Origin: Algibacter amylolyticus | Lineage (GTDB): Bacteria; Bacteroidota; Bacteroidia; Flavobacteriales; Flavobacteriaceae | Assembly (NCBI RefSeq): GCF_014202225.1 | Contig: NZ_JACHGE010000002.1 | Location: 248,001-312,000, forward strand | DNA length: 64,000 bases | Direction: 5' to 3' | Shown here: positions 16,077 through 23,977 of the stretch, piece after piece | Layout of the letters: every line of letters starts with the position of its first letter | Position numbering within the stretch: the stretch's first letter is position 1 | Position numbers and translations under genes: made by a program | Notes under the pieces: generated by a model | Databases searched by the model: none | What the model saw: only the letters and a program-made list of their open reading frames with translations | What the model was told of the DNA's origin: nothing

Positions 16077-17042
16077 ATGAATAAAAACACCCTCAATTTA
16101 GTACTTTTTTTACTGTTTAATTTATCTGTAATCGCACAATCTTACGCCCCAAAAGCAGGAGCAGAAGGCACCACAGCTATTCATCGCGATTCTGAAAATT
16201 TTATAGCTTGGGCAACAGGAGTTACCGTAGTTCGCGGACCTCAAAATATTACAAACCCTACTGGAGATATGGCTAATGTTGGCGTGCCAGAAAATGCCGA
16301 GGGTAAATCTAATGGGCAAATTGTAAGTCTTGGCGATGGTGGTTCGGCAATTTTAACCTTCGAGAATGCCATAAGTAATACCTCTGGTTTTGATTTTGCT
16401 GTTTTTGAAAATAGCTTTAGCGATACGTTTTTGGAATTGGCTTTTGTTGAGGTGAGTTCAGATGGTGTAAACTATTTTAGATTTCCTTCGCATAGCCAAA
16501 CGCAAACCGATACGCAGGTTGGAGGTTTTGGTAGCGTAGACCCTACGTATATTAATAATTTAGCTGGAAAATATAGAGCGAGTTATGGCACGCCTTTTAA
16601 TTTGGATGATATTCAAGATCATGTTTTGTTAAATAAAAACGCAATTACTCATATTAAAATTATTGATGTAATTGGAACTATCGATCCTGCTTACGCCACT
16701 TACGATAGCTACGGAAATATAGTAAACGATCCTTATGCAACGCCGTTTGGGTCGTCGGGTTTCGATTTGGATGCTGTTGGGGTTCTTAACGCTGCAACCT
16801 TAAGCGTGAAAACTACTAATAAAAATGTACTGGCACTATACCCTAATCCGGCTTCAAGTCATTTTTCTGTACCCCAATCGGGAACCGTATCTATATACTC
16901 GGTTTCTGGACGTTTAGTACACAAGCAAATTGTTAGTAATGCTGCAGTTTTGGTGGATATAAACCAGTTAATGCCGGGTGTTTATCTAGTGAAATTATCG
17001 AATAAAACGGGTGTGTATACCCAAAGATTAATAAAGAAATAA
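16077..17042 (+). CDS. T9SS-exported surface protein of the B12 locus
   Basis: A 321-residue protein. The Sec signal MNKNTLNLVLFLLFNLSVIA precedes a domain of about residues 22-240 with NFIAWATGVTVVRGPQNI, LGDGGSAILTFENAI and FDFAVFENSFSDTFLELAFV, ending FGSSGFDLDAVGVLN. Residues 252-321 are a type A T9SS sorting domain (LYPNPASSHFSV, SVSGRLVH, MPGVYLVKLSNK, ending QRLIKK). The protein should therefore cross the outer membrane by type IX secretion and be anchored or released. Similar domains occur beside B12 receptors in Bacteroidota, so corrinoid capture is a reasonable guess. It lies 144 bases after the BtuG-like gene, beyond a weak terminator. Confidence 0.75.
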   Translation: MNKNTLNLVLFLLFNLSVIAQSYAPKAGAEGTTAIHRDSENFIAWATGVTVVRGPQNITNPTGDMANVGVPENAEGKSNGQIVSLGDGGSAILTFENAISNTSGFDFAVFENSFSDTFLELAFVEVSSDGVNYFRFPSHSQTQTDTQVGGFGSVDPTYINNLAGKYRASYGTPFNLDDIQDHVLLNKNAITHIKIIDVIGTIDPAYATYDSYGNIVNDPYATPFGSSGFDLDAVGVLNAATLSVKTTNKNVLALYPNPASSHFSVPQSGTVSIYSVSGRLVHKQIVSNAAVLVDINQLMPGVYLVKLSNKTGVYTQRLIKK

Positions 17043-17071
17043 CTTTACCTATTTTATGTTATTTGAAGGAA

Positions 17072-17098
17072 GGCTGCCTATTTTGGGCAGTCTTTTTT
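17072..17098 (+). terminator. Rho-independent terminator of the B12 locus
   Basis: GGCTGCC (17072-17078) pairs with GGCAGTC (17086-17092) with one G-U, and a run of six T follows. It closes the rightward part of the B12 locus. Confidence 0.8.
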
Positions 17099-17172
17099 AT
17101 GTTGTCATTTATCTATAAGATGATAAAACTTAACAAAATTACTGGTTTTGAAATTTAGAAAAGTGTTTTACC

Positions 17173-17203
17173 AACCTGCGAGGTCTCCAAGACCTTGTAG
17201 GTT
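17173..17203. repeat. Long perfect hairpin, dispersed-repeat type
   Basis: AACCTGCGAGGTCT pairs over all 14 positions (two G-U) with AGACCTTGTAGGTT around the loop CCA. It is followed by an eight-T run at about 17206-17213. A related but decayed half (CTACAAGGTTTTTAGAAACT) follows near 17226. The rest of the 17099-17373 interval holds nothing else that I recognise. Confidence 0.7.
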
Positions 17204-17373
17204 TACTTTTTTTTGTATTCTATATCTACAAGGTTTTTAGAAACTTGCAATACCTATAACCTAAAACAAGTATTATAATTTAATTGAAGGACAACTAATT
17301 AATTCTAAAAAATAAACTTTATTATGAAAGTTTTATCTTTAACCCCGACTTACAATACCCATAATTACAAGTA

Positions 17374-17532
17374 ATGAAACTAATTGAATACTTAACAGGT
17401 CAAGGTGGCATGATGCTTCTAGGCTTAATTGCTATAACCGTGTTTGTTATAAGAAAATATAAAGAGAAACGCTATTTTAAAGATGTTGAAAGGCGTATAA
17501 ATAATAGAAATAAAAGCCAAGGTTCTAAATAA
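17374..17532 (+). CDS. Small membrane protein, unknown
   Basis: A 52-residue reading frame: a short amphipathic start (MKLIEYLTGQGG), one transmembrane helix (MMLLGLIAITVFVI), then a strongly basic tail (RKYKEKRYFKDVERRINNRN). Composition is convincing for a real small membrane protein with the tail in the cytoplasm. It converges on the PP-loop ATPase gene, with 13 bases between stops. I know of no function. Confidence 0.6.
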   Translation: MKLIEYLTGQGGMMLLGLIAITVFVIRKYKEKRYFKDVERRINNRNKSQGSK

Positions 17533-17545
17533 AACCTTTTTTTAT

Positions 17546-18262
17546 TTAGGGGATTAAATCGCAGTACCAAACACCATAATTATCTGCGGAACACACCGAG
17601 TCATCATTAGTTTTTGGTGCGTTATATTTTCGGAATACTTTTTCGCCAATAGTGAATGTAACGGGGTTTTTAAAAATAGGCCCATCAAAACAAAAGGTAT
17701 GAAACTCGCCGTTTTCTCCGCAAGGGTCTACACCTTCGGGTAGGTTTTCTATAAAGTTTTTATCTATTACGGTTCCAACAAAATCTTCATTAAAATATTT
17801 TGAATTGGCACAAACTACAATGGTTTTAAAACCTAAATCTAAAAAGTCGTTTAATAGTGCTTTGGTGTCCTTTTTCCAAAGCGGAAATACAGCAGTAAAG
17901 CCTTGTTTTTCCAATTGTTGTTCTCTATAGGTTCTTAAGTCTTCTAGAAATATATCGCCAAAAGCGGTATGCGTAAAGCCTTCTTTTTTTAGTCTTGAAG
18001 TAGTTTCAAGCATCTTTTGTTCGTAAACGGCCATACTTGGCATTTCCGGTAATTCAATTAAACTTGCAGGAATGCCAATAGCTTTGGTTTGCGCAATAAG
18101 TAATTCCTTTCTTAAACCGTGCATAGAAACCCGATTATAATGGCTATTTACGGTTGTAATTAACTCGTTTACAGTAAAACGATTGTCTTGTAATAGGTAA
18201 TGCAGCGCTAAAGCAGAATCTTTACCAGAGCTCCAGTTGAAGTAGGTTTTTAGTGTTTTCAA
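17546..18262 (-). CDS. PP-loop ATPase, Dph6/diphthine-ammonia-ligase family
   Basis: A 238-residue adenine-nucleotide alpha-hydrolase-like protein. The PP-loop SSGKDSALALHYLL sits at residues 11-24, with family motifs FGDIFLEDLRTYREQQL near 122 and GEFHTFCFDGPIF near 185. Eukaryotic and archaeal members amidate diphthine on EF-2. Bacteria lack diphthamide, so the bacterial substrate is unknown, and the label diphthine-ammonia ligase should not be taken literally. The gene begins 11 bases after the S41 protease gene on the same strand, so they are likely cotranscribed. It lies next to the B12 locus, which may or may not be meaningful. Confidence 0.8.
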   Translation of the reverse strand: MKTLKTYFNWSSGKDSALALHYLLQDNRFTVNELITTVNSHYNRVSMHGLRKELLIAQTKAIGIPASLIELPEMPSMAVYEQKMLETTSRLKKEGFTHTAFGDIFLEDLRTYREQQLEKQGFTAVFPLWKKDTKALLNDFLDLGFKTIVVCANSKYFNEDFVGTVIDKNFIENLPEGVDPCGENGEFHTFCFDGPIFKNPVTFTIGEKVFRKYNAPKTNDDSVCSADNYGVWYCDLIP

Positions 18263-18273
18263 TAAAATAGGTT

Positions 18274-19707
18274 TTAGTCGATAATCATGCCACCTTCAAG
18301 TGGGTTTAATTCATTACTCTCCATTAATAATTTAAAGGATTGAGCAGATTTCGATTTAATGGCTTGAAATTTAGCCATTGAGTCTTCGATATCTGCAAGA
18401 GCAAGTGCTAGCATAGGTTCATTTACATCGCCTAAAACGCCATAATTAAGTGGGTTTTCGTCGTACTCAAAACCTATTGAAGGCGGTAAACCATCACCCG
18501 GAACGGTTTCATTATTTTTATTAACGCCATTGGCTATTAAAGGTTGCATAGCGTAGGTGTGACTTGGGTTTGCACCTTGTCTGCCAAAATCTGGAGAATC
18601 GTACAGTGTTCTTGAGGCCTGTGTTTTACCAACCGTATTGCTTCCTATTTTAACCACATTTTCTAAATAAGGTTCTAAACCATTTATTAATCCTTCGCTT
18701 GCCGAGGCAGAACTACCTGTGGCTAATACGTATATTTTGTTTAAACCTAAACTGTTTATTGTAGTACCATCGTCTAACTTACTAGCAAAATTAAAATCGG
18801 TATTATTGTTTTGTAAAGTACTATTGTATATTAATTTTTCGAAAACTTCGCCAGTGTATTGACCGGTAATCATACTAGCTAAATATGCCGTTGTACTTAC
18901 CGAACCGCCTGGGTTGTAGCGTAAATCGACCACTAAATGTTGCACGTTATTAGATTTGAAATCTGCAAAAACCGTATTTAATTCATTTTCTGAACCAGAT
19001 GTAAATCCATTGTACATTAGGTAACCCACATTTTCGCCACCTACATTTATAATTTGAGTGTCGTAAATAGGATCTTCGGTATATTGAACTTTTCCAACGG
19101 GTATATCTTCATTTAATGGGTCTATGCTATCGTCGGTAGTTTCTGCAGTATTTTTATCATTATAAAACCCTAGGTTAAGCGTATAGGAGTCTTGACCAAG
19201 TAGCGTTCTTAAATTATTGTTAGTAAGTCTTTGGCCATCTATGGCATAAAATATATCGCCACGTTTTAAACCCGCATTATCCGCAGGACTATTAGGCAGT
19301 ACTAAGCGTATAACTCCAAAACCTTCCGTTGCACTATTTGGTGCTGCAAATAAGGCATATTCCATACCATTTGTTATGGTGTTACCTTGAAATTGTTGCT
19401 CTAAGGCAAGGTAATCGTCTACAATCCAACTAAACCGATCTACAGTGTCTGGTTGGTATAAAAAGCTATTAAATAAATTGAATGGCGAATCGAAACTGTT
19501 TAAAAATGCTCTGTATTCGGCATTATTTGAAAATCGGTTATCTGCCAAATTAGGGATGTTGTCTTTATATAAATAAAAAATATTCATGCCGCTATATACA
19601 AAATCGTTTATATCGTTGTCTGTAGCAGCAATATCATCGTTATCTTCAAAGCAATTGGTAAAAAGAAGGGCTGCAAATATTAGTATTAGTGCATTTAACT
19701 TATTCAT
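18274..19707 (-). CDS. S41-family carboxy-terminal processing protease, surface lipoprotein
   Basis: A 477-residue lipoprotein. The signal ends FTNC at residue 19, and the following acidic residues (FEDNDD) suggest surface export. A PDZ-like region covers about 115-180 (VIRLVLPNSPADNAGLKRGD), then the tail-specific protease fold. The catalytic Ser is probably S333 in SSASASEG and the Lys K361 in VGKTQ; both dyad residues are present. It should cleave proteins near their C termini on the outside of the cell. Upstream lies a 409-base gap with a dispersed repeat; downstream it is coupled to the PP-loop ATPase. Confidence 0.88.
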   Translation of the reverse strand: MNKLNALILIFAALLFTNCFEDNDDIAATDNDINDFVYSGMNIFYLYKDNIPNLADNRFSNNAEYRAFLNSFDSPFNLFNSFLYQPDTVDRFSWIVDDYLALEQQFQGNTITNGMEYALFAAPNSATEGFGVIRLVLPNSPADNAGLKRGDIFYAIDGQRLTNNNLRTLLGQDSYTLNLGFYNDKNTAETTDDSIDPLNEDIPVGKVQYTEDPIYDTQIINVGGENVGYLMYNGFTSGSENELNTVFADFKSNNVQHLVVDLRYNPGGSVSTTAYLASMITGQYTGEVFEKLIYNSTLQNNNTDFNFASKLDDGTTINSLGLNKIYVLATGSSASASEGLINGLEPYLENVVKIGSNTVGKTQASRTLYDSPDFGRQGANPSHTYAMQPLIANGVNKNNETVPGDGLPPSIGFEYDENPLNYGVLGDVNEPMLALALADIEDSMAKFQAIKSKSAQSFKLLMESNELNPLEGGMIID

Positions 19708-19926
19708 ATTTTACAATTTTATATAGGTAGTCGGTAAAACTTTAAAAATACTTACATTATTGCTTAATACCGAATGAATTTTAAAAATCATTACTAATAA
19801 AGTTGAATTATAGTTTAGGTAAAGGAAATGTAAACGTATTTAGTCGGTTATTTTTAAGAGTATTAGGTATACAGCCTATTCTTGTTTAAAAATATAGATA
19901 TTAGTTGGCGGTTTTGCTGTAATTTG

Positions 19927-20018
19927 GCGGATACACTCGCGTAAGGGATTGAGCAATTGTTGGAGCTCCTCTTTGAGAGCGACTTGTGAAAGCCCGACCC
20001 GACAGGGTTACGCCCAAA
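19927..20018 (-). repeat. Dispersed intergenic repeat, copy B (type III centre)
   Basis: Read on the minus strand it starts TTTGGGCGTAACCCTGTCGG, continues GTCGGGCTTTCACAAGTCGC, and ends CAATCCCTTACGC-GAGTG-TATCCGC. The centre contains the palindromic pieces CTCTCAAAGAG and GAGCTC. The ends match copies A and C, but the centre differs. The rest of the gap 19708-20116 is AT-rich leader of the two divergent genes; I see no other gene in it. Confidence 0.8.
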
Positions 20019-20116
20019 TTTTAAAATTATTTTTAATTGCTGTGTAACAAAACAAATACTGTGTCGTCGTAATAGAAATAGCCGTAACCAAGCTGTTTTA
20101 TTTAAACCAAACCAAA

Positions 20117-20626
20117 ATGACTCAAAAGGAGTTTTTAAATATTGTAATGCCTTTTAAGGATAAAGTATTTCGATTAGCGAAACGCTTGTTAATATCCACA
20201 GAAGAGGCCGAAGATGCCACGCAAGAGGTGTTGTTGAAATTGTGGAATAATAAGGTGAAAATTGCCGAGTATAAAAATGTTGAGGCTTTTTCTATGACGA
20301 TGACCAAGAATTACTGTTTTGATAAATTAAAATCGAAACAAGCACAAAATTTAAAACTAGTGCATAGTAATTATGAAGAGAAAAATACGCCTTTACAAAA
20401 GCAAGTAGAATTAAATGATAGTGTGAATTGGGTAGGGAAAATTATAGCCGATTTACCAGAACAACAAAAAATGATAATCCAATTACGAGATATTGAGGAT
20501 TATGATTTGGATGAGATTGCAAAAATGCTGGATATGAATAATACAGCAGTACGTGTAGCCTTATCGAGAGCAAGAAAAACAATAAGAGAAAAATTAACAA
20601 ATACACACAGTTATGGTGTTAAATAA
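20117..20626 (+). CDS. RNA polymerase ECF-type sigma factor
   Basis: A 169-residue sigma-70 family protein. Region 2 lies at about residues 10-75 (FRLAKRLLISTEEAEDATQE, LLKLWNN). Region 4 lies at about 105-160 (IADLPEQQKMIIQLRDIEDY, then DLDEIAKMLDMNNTAVRVAL, SRARKTIRE), with its helix-turn-helix. No anti-sigma domain is fused. The next gene overlaps its 3' end by 14 bases and encodes a single-span membrane protein, the usual arrangement of an ECF factor with its anti-sigma partner. Two DUF4252 proteins follow, a module seen repeatedly in Flavobacteriaceae. The inducing signal is unknown. Confidence 0.92.
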   Translation: MTQKEFLNIVMPFKDKVFRLAKRLLISTEEAEDATQEVLLKLWNNKVKIAEYKNVEAFSMTMTKNYCFDKLKSKQAQNLKLVHSNYEEKNTPLQKQVELNDSVNWVGKIIADLPEQQKMIIQLRDIEDYDLDEIAKMLDMNNTAVRVALSRARKTIREKLTNTHSYGVK

Positions 20627-21089
20627 TATAGAAAAATTACTAGAAAAGTACGAAAACGGTGAGTCATCGCTTAAAGAAGAGCAGCAGTTAAAAAACTATT
20701 TTTCGCAAGAAACTGTAGCGCCACATTTAGAAGTGTACAAGCCTATGTTCGCATATTTTTTGGTAAACAAGCAAGAGCAATTTACTAAAGACGTTCCATT
20801 AAAAACAACACGTAAATATAATTACAAATGGATTTCTGTCGCAGCAGTAGCAGTGCTTATGCTAGGGTTTTATTTTGGTACTACATTAGGTCAAGGTGAT
20901 TTAGGTACGTATGAAGATCCCGAATTAGCGTTTAATGAGTTTTCGAAATCTATGGAAATGATTTCGTCTAAATTTAATAAAGGCGCAGCAACGGTTAGCT
21001 ATCTTAATGAGGTGAGTAAAGGAACTTCGACACTAGGATACCTTAACGAGGTTGAAAACACAACAAGTATAATTTTTAAAACGTATTAA
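20613..21089 (+). CDS. Single-span membrane protein, probable anti-sigma factor
   Basis: A 158-residue protein. The N-terminal cytoplasmic part (about 1-70) contains EKLLEKYENGESSLKEEQQL, a pattern found at the start of many Bacteroidota anti-sigma factors. A basic stretch and one membrane helix follow (WISVAAVAVLMLGFYFGTTL, about 73-92), then a short extracytoplasmic tail. That tail contains two near repeats, AATVSYLNEVSKG and TSTLGYLNEVENT. The start overlaps the sigma gene by 14 bases, which implies translational coupling. Binding to the sigma factor is inferred from the arrangement; there is no clear zinc-binding motif. Confidence 0.75.
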   Translation: MVLNNIEKLLEKYENGESSLKEEQQLKNYFSQETVAPHLEVYKPMFAYFLVNKQEQFTKDVPLKTTRKYNYKWISVAAVAVLMLGFYFGTTLGQGDLGTYEDPELAFNEFSKSMEMISSKFNKGAATVSYLNEVSKGTSTLGYLNEVENTTSIIFKTY

Positions 21090-21123
21090 AGAAATGATCA
21101 CAAATAAATTAAAAACAAGAACA

Positions 21124-21684
21124 ATGAGAAATAAATTAATAGTATTCGTAATGGCCCTGATGTTAGTACCCTTAACAGGTATGGCACAGAAAGATATTTT
21201 TGAAAAATATAGTGACAACTCCGATGTTACTTATGTATCGATAAAACCTAAAATGTTTCAAATGATAGCCAAAATGGGTATTAATATTGACGATGCCGAG
21301 GCTAGAGCCTATATGGATATGGTGCAAAGTATAACTAGCTTTAAAACTATTGTTACCGATAATAAATCTATTGCAGCCGATATTTCTAAATGGGTTACAT
21401 CGCGCTCTGGTGGCTTAGAGGAATTAATGGAAGTTAAAGATGATGGCAGCGAGGTTAAGTTTTACGTAAAAGAAGGTAAAGATGTAGACCATGTAAAAGA
21501 GCTATTAATTTTTGTAAACGGCATTGATAGTAAAATGGAAGATAAAATTGAAATTAACGGTAAGGAACGTAAAATTGAAACTGTAGTGGTATCGCTTACT
21601 GGAGATATTGATCTTAATCAAATCTCGAAACTTACCGATAAAATGAATATTCCAGGTGGACAACATCTTGAAAAAAATAAATAA
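21124..21684 (+). CDS. DUF4252 domain protein, exported
   Basis: A 186-residue protein with a Sec signal (MRNKLIVFVMALMLVPLTGM then AQ). The frame reaches an ATG at 21094, but only the ATG at 21124 places the signal at the N terminus. The remainder matches the DUF4252 type, with KMFQMIAKMGINIDDAEA, a conserved TSFKTIVTDN segment and SLTGDIDLNQISKLTDKMNI near the end. It is the first of two paralogues that follow the sigma/anti-sigma pair. The biochemical role of DUF4252 is not known; envelope stress has been suggested only by context. Confidence 0.8.
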   Translation: MRNKLIVFVMALMLVPLTGMAQKDIFEKYSDNSDVTYVSIKPKMFQMIAKMGINIDDAEARAYMDMVQSITSFKTIVTDNKSIAADISKWVTSRSGGLEELMEVKDDGSEVKFYVKEGKDVDHVKELLIFVNGIDSKMEDKIEINGKERKIETVVVSLTGDIDLNQISKLTDKMNIPGGQHLEKNK

Positions 21685-21702
21685 ACCATCAATTAATCAA
21701 TC

Positions 21703-22245
21703 ATGAAACGAACAATCAAACTTTTAGCAATCGCATTAATTACCGCAGTTAGTTTTACTAGCTGTGGTAATGATGTGAGTTTGCAACGCTATTTTGTAGA
21801 CCACCAAGAGACTAAAAACTTTATTTCGCAAGATTTTCCTTTATCTATGATAGAGATTGATAAATCTAATTTTACCGAAGCGCAAGAAGAGGCTTATAAC
21901 TCTGTAGATAAATTAAATTTTTTAGGATACAAATCCGATAGTACAGATCTAGAAACATTTAATACCGAAGTAGCAAAAGTAAAAGCTATTTTAAGTAATA
22001 GTAAGTATAATGACCTTATGGAGTTTAGCGATAGGGGTAATAAAATAGCAGTTAAATATTTAGGAGATGATGAGGATACCGACGAGTTTATTGTTTTTGG
22101 TAGCCATACAGAAATGGGTTTTGGTATTGTTAGAGTATTAGGAGACGATATGAATCCTGAAAAAATGATAACTTTAATGGAGACCATGAAACAAGCAGAC
22201 CTAGATAAGGCGCAATTAGATAATATTATGAATTTCTTTAAATAG
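21703..22245 (+). CDS. DUF4252 domain lipoprotein
   Basis: A 180-residue lipoprotein (signal MKRTIKLLAIALITAVSFTS before Cys21). It shares the DUF4252 layout of the preceding gene: FISQDFPLSMIEIDKSNFTE early, then GFGIVRVLGDDMNPEKMITL near the C terminus. It starts 18 bases after the previous stop and is followed by a strong terminator, so it is the last gene of the four-gene sigma operon. The function is unknown. One DUF4252 protein is soluble and the other lipid-anchored, which hints at a pair acting at different envelope positions. Confidence 0.8.
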   Translation: MKRTIKLLAIALITAVSFTSCGNDVSLQRYFVDHQETKNFISQDFPLSMIEIDKSNFTEAQEEAYNSVDKLNFLGYKSDSTDLETFNTEVAKVKAILSNSKYNDLMEFSDRGNKIAVKYLGDDEDTDEFIVFGSHTEMGFGIVRVLGDDMNPEKMITLMETMKQADLDKAQLDNIMNFFK

Positions 22246-22273
22246 ATTATTAATTTTAAAACATTATAGTAAC

Positions 22274-22305
22274 AAAAAAGCTTCCAATTTAGGAAGCTTT
22301 TTTTT
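22274..22305 (+). terminator. Strong terminator of the sigma/DUF4252 operon
   Basis: AAAAAAGCTTCC pairs with GGAAGCTTTTTT around AATTTA. T and A runs on the two flanks make it usable from both strands. The leftward small membrane-protein gene stops shortly before it, at 22332. Confidence 0.88.
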
Positions 22306-22331
22306 GTTATATACTATAGTGGTATTCTATT

Positions 22332-22508
22332 TTATTCTTGATTGTTCTGTTTTCGCTTTTTAGTAAGTATACTTAAAACAATAGTAAAAAAGATAATAGT
22401 AAGTACCGTTAAAACAACAAAATTGTCAAGGGTTTTAAGAACCCCAAACACAAAAATACCAGCAATCATAAGTCCTGTTAGTATTAAAGCTTGTTTGTCG
22501 TTTATCAT
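22332..22508 (-). CDS. Two-span small membrane protein downstream of purB
   Basis: A 58-residue reading frame starting MINDKQALILTGLMIAGIFV. It has two hydrophobic helices (about 8-24 and 30-48) and a basic tail (LTKKRKQNNQE). It starts 10 bases after the purB stop on the same strand and ends before the shared bidirectional terminator, so it is almost certainly cotranscribed with purB. I know of no function; the layout suggests a small inner-membrane protein with both ends in the cytoplasm. Confidence 0.65.
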   Translation of the reverse strand: MINDKQALILTGLMIAGIFVFGVLKTLDNFVVLTVLTIIFFTIVLSILTKKRKQNNQE

Positions 22509-22518
22509 AGTTTAAATA

Positions 22519-23862
22519 TTAAATACCTGTGTAATTACTAGGTGTAATTTGTTTTAATTCGTCTTTAATTGCATTAGAGACTTCTAAGGTATCAATAAAA
22601 TTTGATATAGAATCTTGGTTTATTTTAGAGTTGGTTCTCGTTAAGCCTTTTAAAGCTTCGTAAGGGTTAGGATAACCTTCGCGACGCAAAATAGTTTGAA
22701 TAGCCTCGGCTACTACCGCCCAATTATTTTCTAAATCCTCAGCAAATTTACCTTCGTTTAAAAGTAATTTGTTTAAACCTTTTAAAGTCGATTTAAAACC
22801 AATTAACGTATGTCCAAAAGGAACACCAACGTTTCTTAAAACCGTACTATCTGTTAAATCACGTTGTAATCTAGATACAGGTAATTTAGCCGAAAGGTGC
22901 TCGAAAATAGCGTTTGCAATTCCTAAGTTTCCTTCAGAGTTTTCAAAATCTATAGGGTTTACTTTGTGTGGCATTGCAGAGCTTCCAACCTCACCAGCTT
23001 TAATTTTTTGTTTAAAATAATCCATCGATACGTAGGTCCAAATATCTCTATCTAAATCTAAAACAATGGTATTAATACGTTTTAAAGTATCAAACAAAGC
23101 AGCCATATGGTCGTAATGCTCAATTTGAGTGGTAGGAAACGAGTGTTGTAAACCTAATTTTTCTTGTACAAACTGTCCTCCAAAAGCTTTCCAATCAATG
23201 TTTGGGTAAGCCACATGGTGCGCATTAAAATTACCCGTTGCACCACCAAATTTGGCGGCACTTGGTATATCGTTTAATAAGTTAAATTGCTCTTCTAAAC
23301 GCACTACAAAAACTTCAATTTCCTTTCCTAAACGGGTAGGAGATGCCGGTTGCCCATGCGTTCTAGCCAACATTGGTATGTTTGCCCAGTCTTTAGATAA
23401 GTCTTTTAGTTTTTCTAAAATTATTAAATATTCAGGCACATAAACATTATTCATTGCCTCCTTAATACTTAAAGGAATAGCCGTATTGTTAATGTCTTGC
23501 GATGTTAAACCAAAGTGGATAAATTCCTTAAATTCAGATAATCCTAAAGCATCAAATTTCTCTTTTATAAAATATTCAACAGCTTTTACATCATGGTTAG
23601 TAACGCTTTCAATTTTCTTTATAGCCAAGGCATCTTCCGATGAGAAATCATTATAAATCGCTCTTAAACTCTCAAAAACACCAGTATCAACAGCTTTAAG
23701 TTGAGGTAACGGAATTTCGCAAAGCGCAATAAAGTATTCAATTTCTACCAAAACACGGTACTTTATTAAGGCTTCTTCAGAGAAATATGGCGCTAATTCA
23801 CTTACTTTACTTCTGTATCGACCATCAATTGGCGAGATGGCGTTTAATGCTGATAATGACAT
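22519..23862 (-). CDS. purB: Adenylosuccinate lyase
   Basis: A 447-residue member of the fumarase/aspartase superfamily. It carries the signature GSSAMPHKVNPIDFENSEG near residue 290, the catalytic-region motif TSQDINNTAIPLS near 125 and RTHGQPASPTRLGKEI near 168. It releases fumarate in two steps of purine synthesis (from SAICAR and from adenylosuccinate) and works as a cytoplasmic homotetramer. The N terminus MSLSALNAISPIDGRYR is the E. coli-type PurB form. A TATCTTTG -7 box lies 27 bases upstream. A dispersed repeat separates it from the next gene upstream. Confidence 0.97.
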   Translation of the reverse strand: MSLSALNAISPIDGRYRSKVSELAPYFSEEALIKYRVLVEIEYFIALCEIPLPQLKAVDTGVFESLRAIYNDFSSEDALAIKKIESVTNHDVKAVEYFIKEKFDALGLSEFKEFIHFGLTSQDINNTAIPLSIKEAMNNVYVPEYLIILEKLKDLSKDWANIPMLARTHGQPASPTRLGKEIEVFVVRLEEQFNLLNDIPSAAKFGGATGNFNAHHVAYPNIDWKAFGGQFVQEKLGLQHSFPTTQIEHYDHMAALFDTLKRINTIVLDLDRDIWTYVSMDYFKQKIKAGEVGSSAMPHKVNPIDFENSEGNLGIANAIFEHLSAKLPVSRLQRDLTDSTVLRNVGVPFGHTLIGFKSTLKGLNKLLLNEGKFAEDLENNWAVVAEAIQTILRREGYPNPYEALKGLTRTNSKINQDSISNFIDTLEVSNAIKDELKQITPSNYTGI

Positions 23863-23888
23863 AATTTTTGTTTGGTTTTAAGAAGTTG

Positions 23889-23896
23889 CAAAGATA
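23889..23896 (-). promoter_or_regulatory. -7 box of purB
   Basis: CAAAGATA on the plus strand reads TATCTTTG toward purB, an exact TAnnTTTG match. At the -33 distance the sequence is TTCG rather than TTTG. Confidence 0.55.
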
Positions 23897-23977
23897 GAAA
23901 AGAAAGTTAGAAGTACGAAGTTACAAACGCTAAGATTAAAGCAAATTCATAGTAATCTCGGTTCTGCTAACTAAATA

